DNA of 64,000 bases from NCBI GenBank assembly GCA_013397795.1, contig VZTJ01002455.1, positions 377,360 to 441,359 on the forward strand, given 5' to 3'. The notes below the pieces were generated by a model, which saw only the letters and a program-made list of their open reading frames with translations, was not told where the DNA came from and did not search any database. This DNA is from Orthonyx spaldingii (Eukaryota > Chordata > Aves > Passeriformes > Orthonychidae). The position numbers and the translations under genes were made by a program. The stretch's first letter is position 1, and each line of letters starts with the position of its first letter. Below, piece by piece: positions 1-17,589 of the stretch.

Positions 1-59
1 GCCTGGTGCCCCCCCGGCACTGCCCGCACCGGGGGCTGCACGGCCCTCCCAGCCCGGGT

Positions 60-330
60 GCGTGTGGCGGGGGGCGGGAGGGACCCCTGCGGCTGTGTCA
101 GAGCGGATTTAGGCTGGATATCAGGGAAAGGTTCTTCCTCCAGAGGGTGCTGGGCACTGCCCAGGCTCCCCGGGGAATGGGCGCATTCCCAGCCCTGCCA
201 GAGCTCCGGGAGGGGTTGGACGCGGCCCTCAGGGACAGGATTTGGGGGGGTCTGTGCAGGGCCAGGGGTGGGACTGGATGGGCCCTGTGGGTCCCAGAGC
301 TCCGGGAGGGGTTGGACACCGCTCCAGGGA
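60..330 (+). repeat. CR1 LINE 3' fragments, partly duplicated
   Basis: The stretch reads like the 3' end of a passerine-type CR1 element: a glycine-loop-free, G-rich noncoding tail with the signature of a 'gaaaggttcttcctcc' block, then 'gctgggcactgcccaggctcc', then an imperfect direct repeat. The 21-base block around 'gagctccgggaggggttgg' occurs near 200 and again near 297, so part of the tail is duplicated about 97 bp apart. It lies in the intron upstream of the first visible RNF113A exon. The family is recognised from memory; a library search would fix the subfamily. Confidence 0.7.
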
Positions 331-421
331 TGCTCAGGGTGGGGCAGTTGCGTCTCCCGGGGTTGTGTCAGGGGCTGCCCCGGGGCTGGGTCGCGCCCCT
401 CAGGCCGGGCTGTCCCCGCAG

Positions 422-5097
<4,676 letters not shown>

Positions 5098-5121
5098 CAG
5101 AACACGTTTTGTATATAACTG

Positions 5122-5127
5122 AATAAA
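5122..5127 (+). terminator. RNF113A: Polyadenylation signal of RNF113A
   Basis: AATAAA lies 25 bases after the stop codon, giving a very short 3' UTR. No second hexamer is as well placed, so cleavage is expected around 5140-5150. Confidence 0.8.
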
Positions 5128-5149
5128 GCTTTTGTAGGAGAAAAGAAAA

Positions 5150-5995
5150 AGCTCCCAGCTGTAGCCAGGGATTGTGTACCCAACCAGCAGCTACTGTGCA
5201 GTGTCCACCTGTGCTGGACTCTCTTTGCTGCCCTGTGGGGGCACAGGGCAGGACAGGTAAGACTCCAGGGTTGTGGCTGAGTAGAGCCACCTGCTACCCC
5301 CAGAACCCCCGAGCGCTCCTGGGGAAGGAGGGTGAATGTTCAGTTTCTTCATCATTGCTGCTTCTGACCAGGGTGCTGCTGTTTCACTCCTAACTCTGCA
5401 CAGGTCCTGCTGCTGTGTGAGCATGGAACAAAGTTAATTCCAGTCCCTAATGTTTGAGCATGGAGCAAGCTGCAAGCATGGGCAGGGATGAGAAACAGGA
5501 GCTTGCATTAAGTTCATCCTTCACCATAAAAATGCTAATTCATGGGAAAGCAGGCTGGAGCACTGCAGTTATTGGGCATTTATTGCCTCCTGTCTTGGTT
5601 CAAGATAGGGATAGAACTTCAGTGGGCAGCACACCTCCTGAATCAGCCCTGTAAGACCTCATAACAAGCCAGGAAATTGGTATCTTCTTACCAACAGTCA
5701 GATTAAATCAGGAGCCAAACCTGATGCTAAGGAAGAAGTAGAGCTGGGCCTGCCCTTAACAAGCACCCCTGCAACTGGGGGAATTTCACTGAAACTTTCA
5801 GAAAAGAGCAAGTCCAGGTGTTGGCAGCTTGCTGCTTTAGCTGAAGTGTGTTTCTGAAGCATGAAGGCAGCTGCCACAAACTGGTGAGCTGTATGAAAAT
5901 CAGGAGGTAAAAGCAAGCATGCACAACCAGCCTGTGTCAGCCTCTGTGCTTCACTCCCATCATCCTGCACAAACAGCAGACTTAAAAAACAACTT
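5150..5995. other. Intergenic spacer between convergent RNF113A and STRADA
   Basis: About 850 bases separate the two 3' ends. I see no conserved coding exon, RNA gene or clear repeat here. Short ORFs on both strands have no family resemblance. Confidence 0.6.
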
Positions 5996-6004
5996 CAGAA
6001 ATAT

Positions 6005-6010
6005 TTTATT
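6005..6010 (-). terminator. STRADA: Polyadenylation signal of STRADA
   Basis: TTTATT on the plus strand reads AATAAA on the minus strand. It lies about 1.26 kb beyond the STRADA stop codon, so the sequence from 7273 down to about 5990 is the probable 3' UTR. No other feature is visible in that stretch. Confidence 0.65.
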
Positions 6011-7273
6011 TGTTTTGGAAAAAAACTAGAGTAACAAACTTTATCTGGGTTCAAGTACGGTTTATAAACACAAGAAGGACCGGTTGCCAGCACCACTACT
6101 CCCATCAACTGCACCTACACGAGGGTTCTCAGTGCTTCAGTAAAGAGTAGACAACCTCCAGCACCCATGGTCCTTGGAAAAATCAAACTAAAAGCCTTAA
6201 ATACACCTCCAAAAAAAACCCAAACACCACAGACTGGGGGAGAGCTGCCACAGCAGCAGGGCACAGTCACACAGCCATGAACCACAGGGAGCCACGTGAG
6301 CAGCTTTTACCTGTCAGTCAGTGAGGGAAGGCAGAACAGCAATGGTAATGGAAAGGTTAAAGTTCAATTCTGTACAGGAGTCATGAGCAAGAGGATCAGC
6401 AGGAAAATCAGTTTACTTTTCCTCTGTGCCAGGGTAAGTCACTGAGAACAGGCAGGTGAGAGTTCTGTGCTGTGAAACCAGCCCAGCTAACATCAAGTTC
6501 AACTGGAAGGGGATAAAAAAGCTGGTAGATTGTACAGGCATCCACACTGCTCTGGTGACCCAGGACGCTGGAAGGGGAGGCTGGAAGGCCCTGTCTGACC
6601 TGGAGTTCAGAGTGCTCAGCATCCAGTGAGAAGTATTGCAAAGCCTCTCCAGACTGGAAGAATGCAGTGCTGCAGAGGAATGCCCAATGCAGCAGGAGTG
6701 CCTGGAATGGCATCGGGTTGGCTTTGATCTCCCATTTTCCATCACAAAGCAGGAACTAAGAATACAATCCCTTTTTTTCCCCCCCCATTAAAACCTGCCC
6801 TGTGACAACACTGTTCTAGGAACCTGACTAGTTCTAAGAGAATGCCCAAAACTAAAAGCTGCCCACCTCCCCTCAACTCTAAGGCACCCTTAAAAGAAAG
6901 AACCAAAGAGGGCAGGGACATGCAACCTCAACTGTGAGGAAGCCAGTGATTTTTAGAAACACATAAATAGAGACCATAACTACAAGGACTCACTCAACCC
7001 CCTCGAGTGCTCTGCCACTGCTCAGCTGCAGGAACGGGGGTGTGGGGCACTGCACCTTCTGGAACACTCCACAGCTCCTTGGGTTGATCCTTTTCCAGCT
7101 CAGCTCTGTCCACTTGTATCCAGGCTACTTCTTAAGTAAACAGGCAGCTGAAGCTCCTTCCCAAGGACCTGTAAACTCTTCTGTGTGTAACATTCATCAG
7201 CTTTTATGAACAGGACCAATAAATTACAAAGTCCAGAAAGCTCCTCCAGAACTCAGCGTAGTCCGTATTTTTT

Positions 7274-10200
7274 CTAGAATTCCCAGTCATCCACATCCAG
7301 CTGCTCCAGGTTTGACACCAACCCAAAAATGCCACTGGGATCCTGGGGCAGTGTCCCTTCCAGATTGGTGATGGGGGTGACGGGGCGCAGAAGCTCCGGG
7401 AGTGCTTCGGAAGGGCGGCGCTTGATCTGCGCGGGAAGGACACAATGAGCACCCGGGGCTGCTCCACACCCAGCACTGCAGTCCAACAACAGGCAGGAAA
7501 CACACGGGACACCCTCTGGTGCTCTCCTTAAGAAGCAGGTTAGAACTGTCTCACCCCAGAGCAGGGGAAGAGTTGTGGCTCCCAGGACAGGCAGATTTAA
7601 AACCTCTCTTATCTAAGAGACGCTTCAAGAACATCTCCCCAGAGCATGTGATAATCGCCACACTGCACTGCAATTAGTCAAAAAACTGACTTAATCCTTC
7701 CCATCACAGAAAATTCAGCAGCTCAACATCCCCACCCTCATAGCATGACCACTACAGCGAAGCCACTGTGCTTTACCTGGAGATAAATTGGTTCCTTACC
7801 TGCTTGAAAAAGGGGTGACTGAGCAGAGTGCCTGCGCTTGGCCTGTGGGAGGGAGGGAGGCAGAATGAGGGGAGCACACAAGAGCATGAGTCAGTGCTTG
7901 AAGTCAGGTAGTGGGAATAAGAAAAGAACGAGGTCCTTCCTGCCTCTCCCATTTCTCAGCTATTGGGTATCTCCCTTTTTTCAGCAGTAGCACTGTTGAT
8001 TAAGCATTTGCAGTCACGTAATACCTCATGCAAGGAGTTCAACCTCCTTCTTCTAACCTTTGTTACATATCAGCATCCCTCATATCTGGCCAAAGACAGT
8101 TCCTGAGCAGTGGGGCACCCCTGAAAAGTCTGTCATGGCTACAGACCGCTCTCACCACAAAGAAAAATGCAGCTTTGATCACTTCCCATCATTGCTCTCT
8201 GCCGGCTGAATGAAATTAATCATTTGCAGTGGTGGGAACTGGGTAAAAACGGTCTGGCAGGGGCCAGAAACTCAAGTTGTTTATTTTCTTGATGTGCAGC
8301 ACCACTCATCCCCCAAGGAAGGCTGCAAAAGAGTTCCCGGGCTCTCATGTAGGAAGTGCTCAGAGTGTTAACACTGCTCGTTCTCCACACTTGGACGGCT
8401 CTCCTCAACAGCTGGGGCACGTCCTCACTCCACTTCCAGAAAGAAAACGGTCACCAATCTCCTCTGACTCCCATGGTTTAACCAGCCCTGGGGAGAGCAG
8501 CCTACACCTGGCTTTACCTGAAATCGGGGTTCCTCTGCAGGCACTGCTCCACGAAGTTGTGGAAGTAGGTGGAGAAGGTGCGCAGGTAGGGGTGCAGGGC
8601 CGGCTCCCCGTTGGCCGCGCGCACCGTGCTCACGGCCGTGCTCTCCCCCACGCCGTAGTTGGCGCTGGAACGGGACGTCCTCATGGTCAGCTCGTCAGCA
8701 GGGATCGTGGTGGTGTCCAGCAGGCAGGGAACGGTTCCATTCAGCTTTTCCAACAGCATCTGGAAGGGCAGGGACACAAGAAACATCACACCAACAAGCA
8801 ACATCACACACAGGGAAGGTTTCCCGTTCACGTAGGCAGGACGCCCTTCTGTGTTCACGTCCCAGTGCAGCAAAGCAGTGCCACGTGCCAGGGTGGAAGC
8901 ACAAGAAAGGAGCTTGCAAACCCTACCTGAGTGGAAGGCATGTCTTTAAATGGGACGTGGCCATTTGCCAGCTCGCAGGCCGTTATCCCCACGCTGTAAA
9001 TGTCAGATTTTGCGTCGTACCCCTGCAGATTCTACGTGAAAAGGAAAAGGAAAATGAGCTTCAGGGACTTGGATGTGATTGATTGGGCGATACCCATGAT
9101 TGACTGCAAACCAGCAAACCCAGATGGTTAGAACAGGAACAGTACAACCCACAGATAGACTGGTTTATTGTGGTGAGTATTGGTTTGTTAAAACACACAG
9201 TTAAGGGCAACATTTATGTAACTGAAATCAGTGAGCCTGTAGGGATGGCACCTGCCCTGGGTAACTCACATCTGATGTAACACTCTGTTAATGAGACCAC
9301 CCACAGAGGTGCCCACAATTACACTATTTAGTCAACTAGATCAAATTCTATCCACTTGCCCTGCATCCACCCCAAATCTGTTTCCTTTAGCCTCTCCCCT
9401 TCTTTTTCCTTGCATTCATGTACCCCTCCCCTTGCTAGGGGTGACTGGTTTGAAGATAAAAAGAAAAGAAAAAAGGAATAGAGCTCATCACAAGAAAGCA
9501 ACTCTGCAGGTTCTCTGGTGTCTCCCACCCTACACCCCTGAACCTGCCCTAAGAGCTCAGAAAATGACCCAGATACAACACATCACTAAACACAAGCAGT
9601 TCCTTTTAAACAAACCTGCTGCAAAACCTCAGGACTGAGCCAAGGCAGCACTTTGATGCTGTACTTGGGGAAGTCATGAACGACTTTGAGTCGCTGCCCG
9701 TGGTTGATCATACTCAGGTTGCTCCGCAGGCCAGAGAGGTACACCTTGCCATCCACAGAGATCAGGATGTGGCTGGCTTTAACACTCCTGGGGAAAACAG
9801 GGACAGACAGTCAGGTTTCCTGGCCTTTAAGACCTGATCAGCTTCCTCCCAGGAGGCTGAGACTCCTAATAACCATCTTTGCATACTGGGCAAAATCAAT
9901 TTACAGGATTCTATTCATCGCCTTTGCAAGTTCCCAAAGAATGTTTCTGTGGTGAGGAGAAATGCAGGAGTAAATGTTACGGATTGTGATTCTAGATACA
10001 CAGTGGCCTTTGGGATAAGTTTGCTCCACAATGACATTTTCATGCAGCTTAGTAAGACCAGTGATATCACTTCCCATGAGTACCAAACTGCTTTGCTCTA
10101 ACAGCAAATACAAAACTTGATATGTTCTGTGTCCCCTGATTCATCCTCTGCTCTACTCTGAGTATTATTTCCAAGAACTTCCAGCAGAAGGAAAATGATC

Positions 10201-13200
10201 ACTGGATTTTTTAATACCTGTGTACGTAGCCCATGTGGTGGATGTAGTCAAGTGCTTTCAGGACACCTTGGAGAATGTAAGCAATGGCCAGTTCAGTCAT
10301 CCCATCCGTAAAATGGGTACAGATTAAATCTTTTGCAGAACCTAGAAAGAAACAAAACACCACCTGTCAGAACAAGGAGCCCCAAGGACACCTCAGCTCT
10401 TCAATTTCATTTCACAGAACACGATGGTCAGATAAAGGTACCCCTCTCCACTCACCATAGGCCATGAAGGAAGTCACTACCCACAGCTCATTGTCAGCTA
10501 TGAAAGTTGCTTTGTATGGCACGATGTTAGGGTGGTTGAAGAGCTTGGAAACATGAAGTTCCCCCTGAAATAAAAGGTATTTTGATTAAATTTAGTAAAT
10601 GCAGAAACATGACTGCAGTATAAGCACTGCTCCTGCTATCTGTTCTTTTCTAAGCTTGCATGAGATTGGTGTTACCTGCAAGAACGTGACCATTTCGTTT
10701 GTGCAGGCCTCCAAGTTCACCCTCCTGACTGTCACATACTCTCCTGTGGGTTTATACCTGGCCAGGTTCACAACCATCAAGTCTTCAAAGCCTCTGCCTG
10801 AAAGAGAAAGCATTGAAGCTTCAGTAATACTTTTGGAAGCACTGTGGAGAACTCCTCTGGCCCCTGACCCTTCAATAATCTTTACCCTCACTCACTGAAA
10901 CTACTTTTGGCCTTGTAAAAAAGAGTAATTGTTCCATCAGACACCACCTTCCTTGGCATGTATCCCACTGAGAGGAATCCTCCTGGCCAGTAGAATTATC
11001 CTGTCCTTCAAATTCAGGACTGAGGCAGAAATAGTGAGTAGGAGCACCAAGGACAGGTTTCAGGCTGCTTCTGCTGACTGTACAGAACACCCAGCATCAT
11101 TAACCCACCACATGCCCCTCCCTGGTGAAAACATTTAGCACTGGCATCTCGTTTTTTATTCAAATGATTTTAGAATCAAAGATGACAGGCATTCAGTATC
11201 AAAAATAAGCAATCAATCAAGAAAAGGCCAACAAATCCGCAGAAATTATTTTCTTTACAAACCACACACTGATCCTCCAGCCCTCCAGAATTACCTATGA
11301 TAGTGAGCAACTCATAGCAGCTGCTGTCTGGCAGGAAGTTGCTCATGGTGTCCCTTTTAGGGGAAGAAGCTATCGACTCGGAGCTCGCCTCATTTGTCTG
11401 AGGGAAAAAAATGAAGCCAGGTCAAAGGAAATAAAGATCACACACTGGAAAAATCATCTGTGCCTTATATTATCATACATTTCAAAATAATAGGAACAGA
11501 AGAGGATTTAATTGCTGTCAAAATAATTTAAAATAGTCATTTATCAATTGAAATTCAGGAGATGCCTCATTTCAGAAGATCCAGACATCTGTGTTACAAA
11601 ACATGTAACAAGTAGGTTGTTAATCACTGTAAGTTAGAATTTATTCAGGAACGTTTGGACAAAGCCAATTATCATTCCCCAGGACAGCCTGAACACTGCT
11701 TTACAGTAACTGCCTTTCTCTTATCATTACAAACTGCTGTGCCACCATCCTGTTGCCTGAGCAAGTGCCAAAGGGAAGCTGTTCCCATAACAGTTGGGGT
11801 TCCTGGAGGATGTTGGGGCTCCTGGTTTTCAGCTGCTCAGCTGAATGGTACAAGTGATGAAGAAAATCAGACACACACGAAAAGAGAAGCTCCAAATGAA
11901 AGCAAAAACTGCAAATCATAAGTGCTTATTTAAAAAAAAAAAAAAAAGGGGAAAAAAGCACCCCCCACACCACAGAGGGAAGCAGCATTTCCAAGCCTGT
12001 CACCTTTCCCTCACTCCATCTGACATAAAGCTTTCTGCCTTATTTACACACACAGAAATCTTCCACAGCAGGATTCTACAGATGATAAACTTCAATGTTC
12101 TTGCAAGTTCTTTTATACCTTCCAACTCCTTCAAATTTCCAAAGTCACAAGGAGAGCATCCTAATGGGGATTAAAATTTATTTGGTGTCTAAAACCATCT
12201 TTAGTTATCTCAAATTTCCAGCACATTAACTCCTCCTGGCATTTGGAATGCCAGCTCAATTTTTCCACCTCAGTCTTCATCAACTGCAAATGCCCTTTAT
12301 CAGACCTTTTCTCATGGTACATGAGGCAGAAAAGGTTTGTGCCTTTTCCTACCACGACAGCAAACTTCGTTTTTTATTTCCATCGCTGGAAGATGGAAAC
12401 AACACAGTGACAGCTGGAAAACAAGGAACTTGCTGTTCTACCCTCAGCCCAGAGTAAGTGCAGTGCAGAGAGCACAGACAGGAGTTTCCTGTAAATCACC
12501 TGTGGGTGCCCAAGTGTGCTTTGGGAGTAAATTAGAGCCACACTTCCCAAGCTCCACCTTTTCAGCTGGCTTTGAACAGCACACTGCCCGCCTTTAAAAT
12601 AGGTGTATTTTCCATTAAGAGAAAAGACAAAAATTAAGATTTGTGGTGCTTTGGTGTAATTGCAGCTCAAACAGCTCAGTCCCATTTCAGCACAGCTAAA
12701 ACCCCTGGGAGCAGCACTCCCAAATCCTTTCTTTTACAGCTACAGTGCTGCTCCTTGGCTCAGAGCAGGCAGCAACTTTCCACTCAGGATTTCAAACTGC
12801 TGCTAAAAAGCCCTGTCAATTCTGATCTCAGCTGTATCATTCATTCCTTCCTCCAGCAATTTCACACAGTCCTGTCAACAGCAGGACTGCCAGGGGAGAC
12901 ACACAGGCAGGCAGAAACCTGTGAAGCAGAAAGGCAGCACCACGGAGATGGAAGCAGAGTCATGGAGCAGTGACAGCTGGTGAGACACCGAGCAATGTGT
13001 GAGTGCTTTGCTTTATTAAGGTCCACTCCAGACAGAGCACAAGCCAACAAAACAGATGCAAAGAATTAAATAAATTTAATCTTATTAATGGTGTAGGTTG
13101 TGCAGTAATGGGAAAACACTGTGAATTCCCTACTGAAAAGTCTTCCAGCATGAGGTCTTCACTCACCTCTCCTCGTGTTAGCAGTGACCAATAACAGGGT

Positions 13201-16200
13201 TAATGCAAAAGGAGCTCAACCAGAAATTTATCAACATCATACAACAGTTTAAAAAAAAGCAAGTTAAACTGAAATGTCATTTATGAGATACCGCAAACAA
13301 GCTCCTCAGTGGTTTCACACAGGACAATTTTTGGTGTATGGTCAAAAGCAGCTGCAAAACGAAGCCCCAAATGACCGAGTTCATGGCATGACGTTCACTC
13401 AGAGCTGGCTTTCTGCTCGGGAGCCCAGTTCAATTGGAGATAGATTTAAAGGAAATTAATCTTTGAAAGGCAACCACTGGTATAAATGCCATAACCCAAT
13501 CAGTTATCTGCATTTGCCAAATGACATTCATCTGAGTTAGGGAGAGGGAATATCAGTTTTGTTCTGCTGTGTTCCCCTCCACCTCCTCATTCCCTCCCTC
13601 ACTTCAGCAGAGGCAACCAAAAATTTCCTCCCACCCCCCTCCCCAAATTATGTACCTTTCTCTACAGCCCTGGTGGAAAAAAATTTGCTTTTATTTAGAC
13701 CTAAAAAGATGAAAATGCGAATCAGAAAAGTATCTAAACCCCAAGTAAGCCCTTTAACAAAACCAAAACAGATGCCAATCTCAATTTGCTTCCAGCCAAG
13801 CATGTCTAGCACTCAGCAATTGAAAAAAAGGTGTGAATTGACTCGATTTTATAGAAAACATTCCATATACATCTCCTATTTTGAGCTTTGTTTGTGCCAG
13901 TAAATTACAGACATTGGCACAAAAATCAATTATAAGCAGCTTAGACTGACAAAGTCATGATCAAATCACACTTAAATTGTGTTTTTATTAGCTTAAACTA
14001 GAACAACACCTGCACACCTGTGGTGTGGGGAGGTGGGGAATCATTTGGATTAAGTTATTCTATTGTAAATTGTGATATTTTTTGTGTTTGTGCTCATTAT
14101 GAACCAGACAGTGAGCAAGCAGGGCCTGCAGAACAAACACTTTTCAGAAGTCCCATAAAACTAAACTGTTCCTTCATTCTCTGAGGGATCAGAACTAAAT
14201 CACCTCAAAAAGACACCCTTGAGAGGCTGGGGGGGAGGGGAATGGCAAACAAATACAAATCCAAGAGATTAAGTTTAAATTTTCGAGTTTGAAAACCACA
14301 CACCAAAATCTCCACTCCAGGGTGAAACCTGTTTCCACACTTGTAGAGCTAAATACAGAGATGAGATATACAACTAAGATAAAAAGAAAAACCAAACTTC
14401 CACAAGGAATAATCTCCATGCAATGAACCACAGCACCACAGCCTGCACGAGTCACTTACTTTTCTCCGAGAGTCACCCAGAGGCTGCTCTGGAGTAAAGA
14501 AATTAATTGTTCACCATGTTGTGTTCAACAGATACCCATTCAAATATAGCTGGAAAACTAAGTAAATAACCCCAGATGACACTTCTTGATACCAAATATA
14601 CATGACTTTTTGTTTTATACAAAGACATTTAATTTACACATAAAATTGCAGCACTAATCATGTTGCAGTACATGTACAGGATCAAAGAGATTCAGATTGT
14701 GCTACTGTTTGTATATTTGACTCTTTTTCACTGTAACTCTAAATATTAACCTTCTGTCATGTCCCTGCTTACTGCAGGAGGGTTGGACTTGATCTTTAAA
14801 GATCCCTTCCAACTCCAACAATTCTATGATTATAAACACATTCAAAGATGACTCTTAAATATGGAAGAAACTATCTAATATTATTCAAATATAAATTCTT
14901 TTACTTCACCTGGAAGCTCAAGATCTGGACATACTCCCTATGCTCTGTTTGTTTTCCATGCCATTGATCAGGAATTCTGCATCCTACTGGGCAACTTTTG
15001 TTTGTTATGCAGAAATAGCTCCCGCTCCTGGGGAGCCATCAGCAGTTCAAAATCCATTTTTACTCAGAAAATTATAATTAATCTTCTCAAACCCCAAATC
15101 CATCTTTTGCATAGGAAAAAAAAAAAAAAAAGGTGGTTATGCTAAGAAATACAGAACTAATTTAGTACTGTTATCAATATGGAAATGATTTCCAATTAAC
15201 TTGCCAGATCTTGGACACTTCCAGGTCAAATTCCTGGGCTTAGCCAGCTTGAAAACTCAGATTTACAATGAGATTTAATCATCTCTTTTAGTGTTAAGAT
15301 ATGTCTTTACTATCAAACTGCCAAGATTTACAGCTAAAATAAAATAAATAAATAAAACATTTCTAGCAATGTCATCTAAGGAGAGGAAAACTCACCTCCG
15401 AACAGCTCGAACTCTCTTAACCCCTCAACAATGAACTTCTCAGACACCCACCGCTGAAAGAAATAATAATTCTCCACATAATCAGTTATTCCATCTAGAG
15501 AAAAGTTTCTTTTCCCCTTCCCCACAAGAAAAAAAACCCCAAAACTTCAATGTTCTACTGTGGTCTGAAATGGATTTGCTGCCATCCTTACTTTGGACAA
15601 GGATATTCCCTTTTTGTGACAATGACAAGCACCCAGCAACCACCCAGGTGCTGCTGTTACTCCCAATCCACATGCACTTGCAATAAAGTTAATATTTTAA
15701 ATCATTCAAACAAAGCTTTTATACATGCACGTACAGCAAAAATAATCAGCATGCCACAACCCCCTCGTACAGCCAAATAAAAGTTGGGGTTTTAGGTGTA
15801 ATAGGTTTAAAAAAAAAAAGCTTTCACTATTTACAGAGAGGTGTTATCTTTGAGAATTCAAATATCTTGGTTACGTATCTATTGACTGAATGCAAGATTA
15901 CAACATAAACATTCTAAAGCTGTCACTCCCTTTCAGAATCCATGTTTGAAATTCACAAGCATTAGGTTGTGCAGAGGAGTGTTTCCACCACTAGCTAATA
16001 CTGCAGTTCAAATAATATACATTTATACACACACAGGATACAACAGAATAGGCGACTTTAAGCTTGCAGAGTGTTGATCATGTAGTTAAATAATTAATCA
16101 CAAACACTCCCACGGTAAAGTGTGCTACTTAGCAAAACAATTTAACAAACAGCTGATGCAATTCAGTGCACGGGAAGCCGGTCCTAGAAAGCACCAATGA

Positions 16201-16735
16201 GGCTTCAGGTGATGATGACGCCAAACTTGTAAGTAAGAATTCCATCTGAAAGCATTAAAAGTGGTTCTTTCGCAGGAAACTTCTTCATTTAAAAACGCAG
16301 AATCAAACAAAGCTGTCGTGTTTAGCTTCGCAAGCCAAGTGAGGTAAAAAACACCCACAGATTGTGACACTGGTGAGAAGGCTACTTCTCAAAGAAAGGC
16401 TGAAAATAACCAGAATTTTGGCCCTTTTTCTTCACTGCCATTAAAAGCAGCCTCTCTGCACCACACCCCAAAGAGATACAGCGTATGTGCGAGCAATAAA
16501 GGCTTTAGTGTATATATAAACCCTATTAAATTAGGGTTTTTAGCCAGGCTGGCTGCACACCGGCCCACGTCCCGTAATCAACCCTATGATCAGTTTTCCC
16601 GTGCTCTCATGGTGCTCTCCAGGTCCGGCCCACTCCGCACCAGCGCAAGGCTTCGTTCTACCGCGACACGAGGGAAGCTGGAAGGTCTTCAACACTCACC
16701 CTAATGCGCTCGGGTTTACTTACAAGGAAAGACAT
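7274..16735 (-). CDS. STRADA: STE20-related adaptor alpha, STRAD-alpha pseudokinase
   Basis: Pseudokinase that binds the tumour-suppressor kinase LKB1 (STK11) together with MO25 (CAB39), activating it and keeping it in the cytoplasm. Twelve coding exons in transcript order: 16735-16700, 15453-15396, 14488-14460, 11397-11295, 10797-10676, 10564-10456, 10341-10218, 9787-9616, 9031-8927, 8759-8518, 7842-7800 and 7426-7274 (TAG). All junctions are GT-AG and in phase. The product is 431 residues, the human length. It starts MSFLVSKPERIRRWVSEKF. The kinase-like domain spans about residues 69-379. Pseudokinase hallmarks are visible: VTVRR (97-101) where active kinases have the ATP-anchoring Lys, HRS (193-195) in place of HRD, and GLR (213-215) in place of DFG. 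The protein ends in WEF, the known MO25-binding motif. The first-exon donor is 16 kb left of CCDC47's promoter; its own promoter lies in a repeat-rich CpG region with an assembly gap. Confidence 0.97.
11928..11948 (+). repeat. Poly(A) tract in STRADA intron
   Basis: A run of about 17 A residues followed by a G4A6 stretch sits in the 3-kb intron between 11397 and 14460. A second A run lies near 15115-15131. The remainder of that intron (about 11.4-14.4 kb) is AT-rich and shows no other feature I can support apart from a CR1 tail near 14.8 kb in the next intron. Confidence 0.7.
14770..14835 (+). repeat. CR1 LINE 3' terminus
   Basis: The text 'ggttggacttgatctttaaa' followed by 'gatcccttccaactccaac' and 'attctatgatt' is the typical CR1 3' terminus, ending in the short ATTCTATGAT microsatellite-like tail. 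It lies in the STRADA intron between 14488 and 15396. Confidence 0.85.
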
Positions 16736-16849
16736 GGATCCGCCGCTGTGGGACACGCGCAGCAGCAAGGGCGGGACACCTGCGGGCACAGGGGCGCGTC
16801 ACCCCCGCGGCGAGCACCGCTGGCCGCCCTCAGCCCCCGACACCCCCGG

Positions 16850-17182
16850 TACCCTCGGGGCCCTCACCCACCCGCGGCCCCACCCGGGAGGGTAACCCCG
16901 GTGAGCACCACCCGGTGCCCCCACAAAGCACCGACACCGTGGAACTCCCGCAGGGCCCGGCAGCCCCAGGAGGGCCCCAAGAGAACGGTAACTCCGGCAA
17001 GAGCTTCCCGGAGCCCCCCCCAGAGCGGCGGCACCCTCGGACACCCTCGGGGCCCTCACCCACCCGCGGCCCGGGGGGTAACCCCGGTGAGCACCACCCG
17101 GTGCCCCCTCAAAGCACCGACACCGTGGAACTCCCACAGGGCCCGGCAGCCCCAGGAGGGCCCCAAGAGAACGGTAACTCCG
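16850..17182 (+). repeat. Tandem repeat, unit about 186-192 bp, running into the gap
   Basis: The block starting 'ccctcggggccctcaccca' at about 16852 recurs at about 17044, and 'ggaactccc' at 16941 recurs at 17127. The offsets are 192 and 186 bp; the 6-bp difference is an indel in the 'cacccgggagg' segment. The second copy runs directly into the Ns, so copy number is unknown. Both copies carry GGTAAC and GGTGAG, which resemble splice donors but are not used in any transcript I can support. Confidence 0.85.
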
Positions 17183-17514
17183 NNNNNNNNNNNNNNNNNN
17201 NNNNNNNNNNNNNNNNNNNNNNNNNNNNNNNNNNNNNNNNNNNNNNNNNNNNNNNNNNNNNNNNNNNNNNNNNNNNNNNNNNNNNNNNNNNNNNNNNNNN
17301 NNNNNNNNNNNNNNNNNNNNNNNNNNNNNNNNNNNNNNNNNNNNNNNNNNNNNNNNNNNNNNNNNNNNNNNNNNNNNNNNNNNNNNNNNNNNNNNNNNNN
17401 NNNNNNNNNNNNNNNNNNNNNNNNNNNNNNNNNNNNNNNNNNNNNNNNNNNNNNNNNNNNNNNNNNNNNNNNNNNNNNNNNNNNNNNNNNNNNNNNNNNN
17501 NNNNNNNNNNNNNN
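17183..17514. other. Assembly gap (332 N)
   Basis: Unknown bases directly after the tandem repeat upstream of STRADA. The gap is most simply explained by assembly failure in GC-rich tandem copies. Confidence 0.99.
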
Positions 17515-17589
17515 GGCTGCGGGGCAGCGGCGGCAGCAAATCCCGCACTCTGCCCACGTCTGGAAAGAGGCCCAGGGGAAAAGAGCTGA

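Larger units (their letters stand above)
16740..17560. promoter_or_regulatory. STRADA: CpG-rich STRADA 5' region (promoter side)
   Basis: The GC content and CpG density rise sharply just upstream (higher coordinates) of the STRADA start codon at 16735 and remain high up to and beyond the assembly gap. On the minus strand, a pyrimidine-poor but acceptor-like 'tgtcccacag' just above 16745 may join an upstream noncoding exon. There is no TATA box. The transcription start cannot be placed because of the gap. Confidence 0.55.

Noticed and set aside
8277..8930. 217-residue plus-strand ORF opposite STRADA exons
   Set aside because: Antisense shadow of the STRADA exon at 8518-8759 with no homology of its own.
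9060..9110. Possible snoRNA-like TGATTGA and CCATGATTGACTG motifs in a STRADA intron
   Set aside because: No proper C and D box pair or terminal stem could be made out.
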